A model generated the notes under the pieces. That model was not told the DNA's origin. It did not search any database and worked only from the letters and a program-made list of their open reading frames with translations. The translations under genes were made by a program, and so were the position numbers. A stretch of 64,000 bases of DNA, from the NCBI GenBank assembly GCA_002989075.1, contig PSQN01000014.1, positions 124,001 to 188,000 on the forward strand. The letters run 5' to 3'. Of this stretch, positions 51,981 to 63,678 are shown piece after piece; positions within the stretch are counted from its first letter, which is position 1, and every line of letters starts with the position of its first letter. The stretch comes from Arthonia radiata. Taxonomy: Eukaryota; Ascomycota; Arthoniomycetes; Arthoniales; Arthoniaceae.

Positions 51981-54900
51981 ATGGCGGCACCATTTGATGA
52001 TGGTTATCACAGTGGAGGAGATACGAGACTTGATGGCAGCGATGCTGCAGAAGGTAGCTACATATTCATCCATGAGGACGATCTTTCCGTCGGCAAAGAC
52101 TCGCGTAGACAGCGTCAAACCAGTCTAGAATGGGACAACGATCTGCCAAACCCCTTCGATCAACGTGCGGGTACGACGACTACGCAAACGCTTCTTGCTT
52201 CCGAGAGCCTCGAAAATTGGGCCAACCAGGAACCTTGGTCCGGCGCACCGCGCTACAGCGACGGAGTCAATGCTGTAGTCCCTCCCCATAACGACTCGGC
52301 TTATGCCAGCAATGTGTCGTCCGCCACTCGCGGGCGTACCAAAACAGGTCGCGAATGGCAAGACAATACTGGCGTGTTCCGCCGCACGCCGTATGAAACG
52401 ATTCAATCAGCTGATACTTCGACAAGACCGACCCGAGGAGAGACCACTTCACCTGCTGGAAGTATAGATCATGGTAGCATGACTGTGCCAGGCGAGAGCA
52501 CGTGCATACACTGTAAGAGAGGATTCACGGTCAAGTCTGAGCTGGAGAAACACATGCTCCGGCATGCACGGCCCTTTCGCTGTAGCCTATCAAGCTGTAA
52601 CAGGTCAACTGAAGGCTTTGTTACGCTCAACGATCTGGACCGACATAACAGAAGTATGCACGGCATCTTCTGCAAAGCTGCCAAGGTCTACATTTGTGCA
52701 GTTAAAAACTGTGCCGAAAGAAAGGAGATCTGGTCAACGCTAGACAGCTTCATACAGCATTGCGAGCGCAAGCATGGGCGTGAGGGGTTGGACCGCCTCA
52801 TACGCAAGTCCGAAAGACAGGCGCCCGAGCCATCTGTTGAGACACAGCCGTATCTTCCAGAACGCACAAACAGGCGGCAACCAAGCACATCTTCCTCATC
52901 TCCCAATTTCACTCAGAACAGAGAGACAGACCTCATGACTGTTGCTTCGCCTATCGGTACACCCGCTCCCCCCTCCCTTCCCAAGCGCTCAAACTCAAAA
53001 ATCGCTACCGCAAACTCCGCCCTCGTCTCTCGAGCTTTCAACCAAGCAACCGCAGCCTACCGTCGCGCCCCTCAGACCGTCTCATGTCCGGCGCTGCAGC
53101 ATATTACTCCCAAATCCTCCGAGACCAGCCGAAAGCCAATGTGTCACCGAACGTGCCGGCGAAGCAACTGCCACTGAAGTTTGCTTCTATGCAGAGCCTC
53201 GATCTTGGGATCGGTGTAGCAGAAGTAGCGGGAGTGAAACAGCCGCAATATGTTGCAGAGCACGATCCTCTCAGAAGTGGCACTGTATTGCCTCCTGCAC
53301 CTCCTCGCTCACTATTAAGACACCCGCCATCCAAGGCACAGAGAAATATCTACACAGTTGGCTTACAGCGGTATCACAGTTCCTTCATGAAGTGGTTGAA
53401 GCAAGAATGCGCAACTGACGTCGAAAAGTATCGACGATTTTGCGACCTGATACACGAGTACCGGAGTGATCCGTCTAACACCGAGAGATACCATAATGAC
53501 AGTGAAATGAAGCGCGTTCGCGAAGGCGCCTCGGACATCTTCGCGAGCAGACCCGACATCACTGCGGGGCTCATAGACTTTATACCTGCAGTGGCTGCGA
53601 TCCGGCGTATGACTTTCGCAAGGAATGCCTCCAGCCTTGCGCGTGAAGCACAAGAGCCTGTCCCCGTTGGCGAAGGCAACTTCTCGCGTGAGCGAAGCCA
53701 GCCGGCCGGCTACACACCAGGACCATCTGCGACCGTTGACGCATCTTTAGATCCAGAGCCAGACACAGTCAGTGGCTTTGACCCAGACCTTGATGACCAT
53801 GGTTTGCACAGCGTTGCTCAGCATGACGATGACATATGGTCGACAGTGAACCCCGAGTCTGCAAGACCTGGGCGTGGACATGATTCGAATTTGAACGAAG
53901 ATTCAAGAACCAGAGATCTTGATTCTGCCACGAGTGATAACGGAGTTACAAACTTGCGCCTGCAGTCCATCGCAGGACTCTATTTAGATCCGACCGATGA
54001 AGAATCTGACATTTCGCAGCGTTTAGAAGCAGCTGATGGTGGTGATTACCATCTCAGCGTTTCTCGTGGGGGCGATCTCCGAGACTCGACTCCAGCTGGC
54101 ATACAAGCTGTGTTTGCTGGCGCAGGCTTGACCGACGTTGGCAGTGATGATGCCCAACAGGACATCACGGTGTCTACAGTACACTCCATGACCGGAACGA
54201 CTGTGTCTCGCATCAATCCCAAAGGGGAACTAGAAAAGCTCCTCACGACAATGCAGACGGCATCCTTCCGTGGTCTTATTCGGGATTGCCCGGATCATTG
54301 CTTGTCTCTCGAATTGAAAGACCTGCAAAGGAAACTTGAACTGCTGCAAGAGACTTCGGTGTTGACCATAGTTGTCATCCAAGATGAAGCAGTCTCGCAA
54401 ACTTTAACGCTGTGTCGCAGCCTTCTCGCAGCCATATGTCATGCTCTTGAGGAGGCACCTGAGCCTTCAAATAACTGGCATGGATCTGAACCTGATCGCA
54501 ATCCTTTCTCAGACTATATGCTGAAGCTGAACTACTTTTACGAGTCCACGAGAGACTGCAATTCTTCATTGACAAAGGCGATGTATACTGTGGAAGCGCG
54601 GAAGACTTTCCCGTTGATCAATTCACTTAAAACTTCCATGTCACATCCTCTCCCGAACCAGCTCGAACCGGGTCCTGGTCCAGAGGCAGGAATGAACATT
54701 GACAAACGCCACGACACAACTGAGTTCAGCGAGTCGTTCGACGATGCATCTGATCGAATGTCAATCTTTTCTGGAGACGGTGGAAGCCTCTTCTCCATCA
54801 TCTCAGATACCTCGAGTCAGACATCGGCTGCGCAAGTCGATCTGATAAACGAGTGTCTCAAGGGACTGGCCGGTCACCCAAGAGTATACCGAGCAGGGAA

Positions 54901-57454
54901 ACAAGCAATGTCAGTACTCGACAAAACGCGGTTTGAGCGCAATCTTGACAGGCTGTTCAAACAGTTTGCCCGAAGGCTCAGAAGCGAAGCACAGCAACCG
55001 CTGGAGGAGCAAGCTGCAAGGTTTTTGAGGAGGCGAACCCGCTTTGCCGCCGACTTCTTGACCAATGTGTTCCTCAAGAGCAATGATAAGGACGGCGTTG
55101 CCCAAGTCGCCAGGCCTGAATGTGAAGATAAGCTCCCTGAATTGAACAAAGCCCGAACTCATGTGATAGACGCGAACGCGGACGAAGACTCCAACTGTGA
55201 ATCAGAACCAGATGACGACCCGTCGATGTCCTCCGAGCAGATCAAGAGCTTTGTGATGGAGGGCCAAGCTTTCGAGAACTTCTTGCTCGATCTTGAGACC
55301 TTAGCGGGAGTAACAGCGCCTCTGCCCAAAGCTGGCACTTACTGTGGCCTTATTACTACACCATTGGAAGCGTTGCTTCTACTGGCAAGCGGCTCCTTAC
55401 TCTCTGTTCAGAGGAGGCTCTCCTATGTGGAGCGCCAGGCTATTAGCTCTGGCTCGGTCTTCGCCTCGTATGCTAACCACCTCCACGACAGCTCTTGGGA
55501 CGACGGCCGTAGCTGGGCTGAGCAGTCAGGAGGGACATTATCCAGCGTAAGCATTGAGAAAGTTGCGCCGTTAGCGCCAGGCAGACTCTCCACCAATACG
55601 AAGACCGAGGGCCGGATGACGAGGCGCATATTCACTTTCGAGGACTCAAGAGGTCGCAGGGTCCATATCTTTGCTTACGCACAAGCTCACTACTACCAAA
55701 CATCCGACATAAGACAACCAGAGTTTGTTCCGCATTTGGGTGAGCAAGTGGTCAAACATCTCAAATCCAGCAGTAGAGTCTGTGTGCGGCGCCACGCTGG
55801 CTATAACAGCAAGCTACGCAACCTCCTCAGAAGAGGATTTCTGCTCCAGATCAATTACACTACGCTCTCCAAACTTTATGTCCACTCTCGAAGCATACCT
55901 CAATCAGTCAAAGGAGCGAATGTTGGCCCGTTTCTACTTATGCAGGAAGCGCAGTCAATGAGAGGGCACGATGTCGTAGAAACGATTTCGTCTGCGAATA
56001 TGACACTACCCATGGATGTCCAGGTCGATGCGTGCAAATTAGCGACACCGGGTACAGGCAGGGTGCATAGAGTGACACGAGCACTTCAGACCAGGGTGGC
56101 GAACCTCGTAGACATGATCATGCGGCCAAAGCTTCAAGCGGGAAAGCGCAGGCTGCAGTGGACTTGTGTGAGTTAAGAAGATTTGCAATAATGCTGTCTT
56201 CTGGCCGTGCGCTGGTTTGCTGACAAGAGATAGCGTTGTGGTCAAAGGCTGTTCGACGATTACATCGAGCTGCAGCCTGGTGCACTTGATCGATTACAGA
56301 TCGAGTTGGATTCTAGACGATGGAAGCATAGTGACTCCAACTCGGCCAGTGCAGAGGCGGAACAAACGGGGGGCGCGCGAAGCCTGATGCTGAGCTTGCG
56401 AAGTGCATTCGACTTTCGCCGGCGAAGCGACGACGATACAGAAAAGTTGCCTGACCATGAGGTAGGGCCCCTCTGCTCTACGTTTTGAGCATCACCATTC
56501 GTCTCCTCTGTTTTTACTTGCACGCCTTATATGCGACCAAATGAAAGCTCTGACGATCTTTGCAGCAGAACACTCAGCGGACCGCGCAAACGCAGCCTCA
56601 CGCATGCCCATTTCAAAGCTCCACGGACCGTCTCCTACTTGTACGCCCACACCGATCGCACGCGCACAAGGTCGAACAGCCAGTATCCTGTGCTATCGGC
56701 ACTGACATCGACTTCTTCTTAACGCTTTGCAAGCACTACAGCTTGTTGTGTCACAACTTGAGACATATGCTTTCATTGCGAGGGCTCAAAGAGGTACGAT
56801 TCGTGGAGTTTCAAATGCGTCGCAACGAGCTGGCCCACGTGTTAAGACTCGACGTTGTGCCGCCTGATGCTGAGAAAGACAACTATCGCTATACGCCAAT
56901 GCCGCCGGAATACTTGCCGCCGATCGGATCAAACGAAATGCTCCATTACATGCATCATCCTGAAGTGAGTGATGCTTGTTCATTCTCAATCTGTCTACTA
57001 GCTCGCTGATGCAGCGATGATAGGATCTTCTCGAGGGAGCGGACATGTTCTCTACAGTGCCGAAGAAGCTTCGTGACCCTCTCAAAGCTTGTCCACAGAA
57101 AGGCTACGGCGTGGGCTGGGGCATTCAGTTTGTTGAAGGTGTTGAGGTACGTTGACAATCGTTGCACCACTTTTGTTTCTATTACCACAGCGTTCCCGGA
57201 CCGTCGCGGTCGTATGCTTCGGGCACTCGTCAAGACTCGTTTCAGCGCGCTCGCTTTGAACAGCCACTGACGTAAGCACGTAGTACAAACGCGCCTGCGC
57301 GCTCTCTTTCACGATCATCGTAATCTCAACGATCGTTTCGGCCATCGTCGCTGTCCGAAATGACAATATACAAACCGGTTTTGCGGTAGGAGCCTACATA
57401 CTTCTGGCGATGGGAAGTGGACTCGGTGCGCTACAAACAGCGTTCGACAGATAA
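51981..57454 (+). CDS. Multidomain protein: three C2H2 fingers, PAH-like segment, fungal core, C-terminal membrane segments
   Basis: An N-terminal frame from ATG 51981 carries three C2H2-type fingers (C175/C178/H191/H195; C201/C206/H222/H227; C239/C244/H260/H265). A second frame, open by 53084, continues to 56167. Joining them needs an intron; GTACAC at 52957 to CAG at 53075 (119 bp) keeps frame but is not proven. Next comes a PAH-like segment (~53372-53588, YHSSFMKWLKQ...DIFASRPDITAGLIDFIP), then the core: [47 protein letters not shown]. Four C-terminal introns (56168-56233, 56462-56565, 56965-57023, 57147-57283) restore WTCRCGQRLFDDYIELQPGA, RFVEFQMRRNELAHVLRLD, PKKLRDPLKACPQKG, GWGIQFVEGVE and two hydrophobic helices to a stop at 57454. 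Core and tail match the 20018-24253 protein. Confidence 0.75.
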
Positions 57455-58072
57455 ATGAGGCATTTGCCCCGAGAAGTCACAGATAAGAGCGTGCGTACAC
57501 AGCCCTCGCGCGCTGAAAGAAAAAACGGTGTTTTAATAGGCGTCATTATCAACACTCGACCGCCAGTGCAGGTTCGCCTTAGCTGCTCGAAGCGTCGATG
57601 GAACCTCGTGTAGTGCTCCGGCTGCATATGTTGGAATCATGACAGAAATTCGATAAAGCGAAACTTCCTAAAGACCTTGCTGGCTCTTGTTTGGGGCTTT
57701 GGTGGCCTCTCAAAGGATGAGTAAGACGAACTAAAACCGATACAAGCCAGATGACGGCCATGCTTTCTTTACCGCGTACACTCCGAAAAGGAAGGTGTCT
57801 AACCTTGAAGAGAAGATCGATGATCGCCCCGCCAGATCGTCTGAGCAAAACGAGACTATGCAGCGAGCCGCCCAGTGGTGAGTGATTTCTCACGGCTAAA
57901 AGGTGCCAATAAGCAGCTCTCTAGCGTTGTTGACAAATATGCCTATTCGCCCCTATACGTGCAAGATAAGTATCACAAATGGCCAGTCTCCGACCACGAA
58001 TTATGCCTCTCCTTCACCAGCACCACCAAATTCTACACTCTCCCACCAACCCCACTCCCATCCACAACCACC
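57455..58072. other. Intergenic region
   Basis: Minus frames here (57394-57627, 57579-57893) have no domain. The right end is the promoter of the 58073 gene with a pyrimidine-rich leader at 58000-58070. Confidence 0.4.
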
Positions 58073-58485
58073 ATGAGCGAGACGGCCTACGCCTTAACCC
58101 ATGACGACCTCCACGCTGGCACAGTGGTCCGCAACTCCGGCCTCATCCACGTCTACCGCAGCAAACACTACGCCGGCCCCAATCGTATCGACTTCGAGGA
58201 GATCCGTGTGAACCGTGAAGACGTGGCGTACATTACCATAAAGTACGTGTCTCGTCCAGGGTTGATAACGCGCTAATAGCGTATAGATGGGCATGCGAAG
58301 ACGCGAAATGGCCTGGCTCCGAGACGTCGAAGCGGGCGCGGAAGTATGTGGAGTTTAAGATCGTGCTGAAGAGTACGTGGTGGGATCCCTTCAAGCGGAA
58401 GGACAGGGGTCATAGACATGTTGTGTGTGTTGCGGAAACCGCGCAGGAGCAGAAAGGGATGGAGTATAGTGCACGGATGGGCTAA
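58073..58485 (+). CDS. Small hypothetical protein, two exons
   Basis: Exons 58073-58242 and 58287-58485 with a 44-bp intron (GTACGT...TATAG) give 122 residues. The sequence is compact and globular-looking with alternating beta-like segments: AGTVVRNSGLIHVYRSKHYA, RIDFEEIRVNREDVAYITIK, WACEDAKWPGSETSKRARKY, FKIVLKSTWWDPFKRKDRGH, HVVCVAETAQEQKG. No signal peptide or membrane helix. I do not recognise a family. Phase-consistent splicing with a very short canonical intron and a good start context make the gene likely real. It ends about 100 bp from the convergent deaminase-like gene. Confidence 0.7.
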
Positions 58486-58582
58486 TTGATTGTTAGCGAC
58501 TTCTTGTACGCTCCTTGATGGAATGTGCACGATTTGGGAGGGGTTGTGCTGTTTGTGTCTGTGTGAGTTTTGTTGTGAGTTT

Positions 58583-60215
58583 TCATATCCCTCCCATCAC
58601 TCGCCTCATCATCAGTACCTCGTGCTTCGTCGCGTACATCTCGCTCATGCCTTCTGCACCAGCTCCTCCATTGGCAGCGCTACCGTCTAGCACAGCGACC
58701 AGATGCGCTACCTTTCCGCCCTCCCACTCCCCACGCTGATTCGTCCAGAAGACGCGCTTGATACCCACTGCGTGCATGTAGCTGATGCAGCGGTAGCAAG
58801 GACGGGAGGTGTGCGCTTTCATCGTGGCCGTGGTGCTAGCTCTGCAAGGATCGGTTCGCTTAGCCTGGGTGGGTGAGACGTTCGAAGAGCAAGTGAGCTC
58901 GTCGTGGAGGCTGCGTGGCTCAGAGAACGTGTCGGACGGTAAGGACGAGATGGAAGCGGAAAGGTCAGAGTCGGTATCATTGATACTCTCTGTATCTTCT
59001 TGTATAGGAACGGGGGTAACAGCCTCCGCGACGGTAGGTGGGCATAGCGTACGCTGATGCGACTTCTTCGATGAATTGTCAATGCATAACCGTGCGACGT
59101 AGAGATCCGCGCCGTTCAGTCTAGGATGCCGCTGGCGGTCTCGGACGTGGTGGGAAGCGTGCTTGATTTGAGCTATTGGCTTGAGCACTGGCTGCTCCTC
59201 CGCATTCGTATTGGTTGGCGACCTTGTCCCTGTCTTGCTCGAACGGTTCTGAGCTTGTGCATGCAATATCTGCTGAGTTGTCGTCGGCCTCAGGTTCTTA
59301 TGCTGCTGTTGCACATGCCGGTGCTGCTGCACATGCTGCTGCATCGGACCAGAACGGTGTTGTACCTGTTGTTGTTCGTGTTCTACATGTCCGTGATGTT
59401 GAAAGCTGTGATGATGACCATGGTGATGACGCTGAGACCTCAGCTTCTTGGCCTGGTCTAACACCCGACTTTCCCATGGCTGCGAACGTAGTGTACTGCT
59501 CATCTCGTCCTCCACATCCCGGTCCTGATCCTCCACATTCTCGTTCTCCTTCTTCACGTACCCGTTCCCTCTCACGTTGTGATTGTACTCGACCGCCTCC
59601 ACATTGTTGTACAACAGCCGACTGCCCAAATGCACCCGTTTCAAAACGCCACTCGCCACCCTCGGCAGTCGCCTCACGCTGCTCGCCGAGCGCGGCACGG
59701 CAGACAGCCTCGACGTATTTCTCGAGGTTGGCACGTCGTAGTCGCGCTTTCCGTTTAGAGTCGCCCGGTAGTTTGTAGCACGGTTTTTCGGAGGCGAAGG
59801 CCCTGGAGGAGAGCGCGGTGATGGCGCCGAGGGCGGACTGGATCGCCATCATCTCCGAATGCATGGACAGCGGCGTGTTGGCGAGGTGGCCGCCGCCAGA
59901 GGTGTACTCGAAGGGGTGGAAGGCGTCGGTGGACTTACTGGGCTTACGACAGTGGGCATTCGAGGGCAACGACGAGTCCGACTTGGACTTTCGCTTTGGC
60001 TTCGGCTTGGACTTGGGATGGTCGGACAGGGTGGCGGTGGTGCCGTGGCTGCCTGTCTTGAGGGCGCCGCCGTCGAAGCCGGAGCGGTACGCATTGTGGC
60101 CGCGACCGAGAATTTTACCGCCCCGGACGATAACCGCGCCGTGGCGGTAATGCAGTGGGGAGTTGGCGGCCTCGGCCAGGCAAAGGTTAAGATAGTTATC
60201 AGTGCGGTAAGACAT
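58583..60215 (-). CDS. Cytidine/CMP deaminase-like zinc protein with large internal insertion
   Basis: From ATG 60215 the first part reads NYLNLCLAEAANSPLHYRHGAVIVRGGKILGRG-type sequence, then FDGGALKTG and, after a basic insert, SMHSEMMAIQSAL, the HxE motif (zinc ligand and catalytic Glu). The second part, in another frame that ends at 58583, holds GADLYVARL, SLHDELTCS and RPCYRCISYMHAVGIKRVFW with the PCxxC ligands, then GEWEGGKV and KHEVLMMRRVMGG. The frame change falls between about 59680 and 59570 and implies an intron; one fit is 59677-59569, but the exact sites are uncertain. About 250 residues, many His and Gln, separate the HxE and PCxxC motifs, far more than in stand-alone deaminases (~25-30). 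The substrate (free nucleoside, nucleotide or RNA) is unknown. Confidence 0.75.
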
Positions 60216-61616
60216 CGTCGTTGATATTGAGTGTCTGGCTTTGGGGGGTCGTTTTTTGAGTATGACTTCTTGAAGTTTTTGATATCTAACTTCTTCCCGT
60301 AATGCTCTTGATTTGTTTGATTGGGGGATCTGAAAGCTGTTGAGCTGCTGTTGACAAGTTAAAGAGGTTTGGTTTGGATAATTGCTTCGGTTTTCCGGTT
60401 GTTTAGACTGGTATTTGCTTGTATAGCTATCAGTTCGAGATCGCTACTCACTTCATCGACCTCCGCAAGGCGAGACGTGTATCAATATGACTCGCGAAAC
60501 TTGAACGCTAAGCTCGTCTCGGCAGAAGACCGCCCCATCCGCTGATGCCATTTATAGAATTAGCGCCTGTCTCAGGAGTCTCCATCACCTTTCCCTTTAC
60601 TTGCCTGCACTTCACTACTTTCTATTCCCGTGCAGATTGTTCTTTCACAAGGCTGCGACGCCATGTACAGCTACGATAAGCAGCCTCAGCCCTAGAGCAA
60701 TGTCACACGGATCATACACGCGTATGCTGCACATGTTGACTCCAAACATAGGCGAGTCGACTCCTGAAACATGGGTCAAGCCTACATGGAGGCTCCAGAC
60801 GTGGCCTTGACCTCGATGTTGACGCCCTTCGGCGAAGCAGTGGTTAGACGGGCGCAGATAGCATTCAAGACGGCAACTGACCATGCACGAAGGGCCGACA
60901 GAGCGTTGCACTGCATGCTTTCTGGCGAGGCGTATTCTGACATAGAAGATGAAGGTTTGTTTGCCTACTGTCTGCCTGCTGCAAGCGCCCACCGTTGGAA
61001 TCACAGCGAAGTCGATTGGTATCAAATTGCGTATTGAAGAGAAGGAAGGCAAAAACTGTGTTTCACTGTGCTTGTATGGTACATCAGTGAGAGGCCGCTT
61101 GTGGCATCGTAGGTGGCCGCGTTACCATCAGAGCGCTAGTGATCTGCGTGGAGGGGGCATACAACATGTTAGCGCTTTGCATGAGCTTTCTTCGAGCCTT
61201 TCGTCAATGGCACGACAGTCCGGCCGCTAGGGCCGCTTCCCATTTTGGCAAGCAGCGCCATTGGGCGGCAAGCCGCTGGGTGCAATGCGATGCTACCTTC
61301 ACCTGAATACCTCGTTGGGCCGGCGTCGTTCAATGAACATCTGGCAAAGCAGACACCTACACATACAAGGTATGCGTCGAAGACGCATCGGGTCACTAAG
61401 TGAATATTGGCACTATACTTCCTCCGACTACTTCGCAGCCTGTTCAACTATCAGACAAAATCCACGGACTTCTACACATTATCGACCACACCAATAACAC
61501 AAAGGATATATCGCTGTTAAGCCAGAAAGATGCGAGGGAGAGGCTGGCGCCGGTAGCAGATGGGTATCTGGCAAGTCTGCAGCTAAGGCATCTTCATTGG
61601 CAATTCCACCACCCGC
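60216..61616. other. Intergenic region of about 1.4 kb
   Basis: One plus frame of 88 codons (60771-61037, starting MGQAYMEAPDVALTS) has normal composition and a true ATG and could be a small protein, but I have no support beyond that. Other frames look like chance. Confidence 0.35.
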
Positions 61617-62177
61617 TCAGCAATCGTGACCACCCGTGACCAAAACATTCCAACCGTCCTGCACCAAGTCAGTATGCATGCCATATCAAGCAAGCATCAG
61701 AGGATATCGACTCACCTCCCAGTACTGGAACGCATGGACACTCCCCTTGCCCCCAGACATAGAACCATAGCATGCTTCATACGCTTTCTCGATGTCTCCA
61801 GCGACCGCAAGAGGATCATACTGAGTCGCACGCGTCTCGGCGGCCGAGTCGACGCAGACCTCGATGGCGGTTTTCCCCGCACAAATTGCCTGTCTGCATC
61901 CCCCCACTTGGCCCCAGACTGTCGGTTGGCCTTCTTTTAAGAAATTTACAGCGTCTTTGATGGGACCCGCAGTAGCATCCTGATAGTTGGTGAGGGGACA
62001 CGACTGTCAAGAAAGCATTAGTAGGCCTTTCAAGAGTACACCAATGTGCAGAGATCGATTGATCGTGGATGTACTTACCCAGGTTCCAGGAGCACCGCGC
62101 TTGGTAAGCTCACTACCAGTCGGCACTGCGGCGGCCAGGCCTGCCGATACGGCAAGGAGGATGGTAGAGAGTTGCAT
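61617..62177 (-). CDS. Small secreted cysteine-containing protein, paralogue 1
   Basis: Three exons, 62177-62079, 62003-61716 and 61658-61617, with 75- and 57-bp introns (GTAAGT...ACAG, GTGAGT...GCAG), all phase 0, give 142 residues. The signal peptide MQLSTILLAVSAGLAAAV is followed by a Lys-Arg site (ELTKRGAPG) typical of Kex2 processing. The mature protein has six cysteines: SCPLTNYQD, GGCRQAICAGKTAIEVCVDS, YEACYGS and a final DGWNVLVTGGHDC. I do not recognise a named family, but the same pattern (GC...C...VCV...C...GWNVLV.G...C) recurs in the gene at 63679-64000. Size, secretion and cysteines suit an effector-like or defence-related role, by inference. Confidence 0.8.
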
Positions 62178-63678
62178 GTTGATAATCGGCTTGAGTTAAA
62201 TAGTTGAAGGAAATTGAGTGACGGCTTGCACGAGAACGAGTAAGACGTACGGGCGACCTGGCTTGAAACTTCGATGATGTGGAAGTGGAGAAAGACAAGA
62301 GCGAAAGACTGTACTGATGGCGATGACAGATCTCTTGAGAAACGAGGGAAGCAACGACAACTTATATGAAAGACTATGTACTTCCACAGCCCACGGTCGT
62401 CGTGGTCTAGATACTCACCGGCCTCCTCGACATTCCGTGTTCATCTTACGTGAATTCAGCTCTTGACCAAACCGGATCTTGGAACGTAGATCAAGCCACT
62501 GTCCAGCCTCGAGACATAGTTTTTGCTTCTGTATTGAGACCATTCTTTGAAGAGATGGTCATGAAAAGATTGGAAGCATCCCGCCACGGAAGCGCTTGAA
62601 ACGACTGACATCGCAGGAAGACCCATACCATGCTCGGTTGACTGCGCATGTACGGTAAGCTGAGGGCCAGCACTCGTCAAGGCTCGCGGAAGCGTGCAGT
62701 TCTCGGGTTGGGGAGCTCGTGCGGGCTGCTAATGCAGCGTCACAACGCAGAATCGACCTAGATGAGAAGGATTATACAGTTGAGGGCTCGTGATATTGAT
62801 TGCTTGCCGCCGAAGCTAGGGTTTGACGGTCTGTGCTAGGGAGTATGCGCGATGAGTTGCCGCGCGGCTCGCGATACAAGTCACGGCCGGCGTGGCTATG
62901 AAGCGCTTCCAGTATGATGAAACGTAGTGATAGCGGCAGCAGTGATATCGCGCTGAGAGCTTTCGTCTGGACGCCAGCGGAGGAGAAGACGCTCAGGATG
63001 GAAGCAAACCACGAGACCGGGGCGCTAGGTGCGAGCTCTTTTCCCAACATCACTAGCAGTGCCATGATGTTCGATACTGCGCCTGTCATGACCTCCGATC
63101 TCGGCGTACTCGGTCCGACGAGCCCAACGCCCTTTCGTCTCCTGGGGAATTGCTCCTCAGACTTTAGAAGAGGCCGGCGTAGTACGGAGTATTTCACTCA
63201 TAAGCGATTCCGGCGCACCAGCGCGATGGCTGGGGGAGAGATTTATAGACATGGGCCGAATACAAGATCCGATTCCCACCTCGTTCCGACATCCACAGAG
63301 TAAGACCTTCCGAAAGCACTGACAAAAAGCTGTGGGTTTAAGTCTCGTGGATAAAAGGCCGACCGGAGTAACTTCGCCAAATCAAGGCTTGTGTTTGTCG
63401 GGAAGTGTCATTAACAACCATCAACGCCACGGATGCCACAGCAAAAATGAGAATTCAGTCAACTCACTGAACGGCTTCATGGAAGTAATCACGCAGCGTG
63501 CAGCAAATGAGCGTGAAAGCCAGTCCCACATAGATTCATACAGAATTGCACTCCCCTACTCATAGCTCGACAAAGGTCTCCACAGCGGACAGTAGCGACA
63601 CCGAACGAAACCTCGCAGCAGCATGTACGGACCCAGTCCAACGTGTCTCGGCCTCGCTTGCACTTTGTAGAGGTCGTC
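62178..63678. other. Intergenic region of about 1.5 kb between secreted paralogues
   Basis: Opposed frames at 62772-63197 (minus) and 62914-63303 (plus) cover the same DNA; neither has a signal peptide or domain, and I call neither. The left part is the promoter of the 61617-62177 gene. Confidence 0.4.

Noticed and set aside
62772-63303. Opposed frames of 141 (minus) and 129 (plus) codons
   Set aside because: They overlap on opposite strands and neither has a signal peptide, domain or splice sites.
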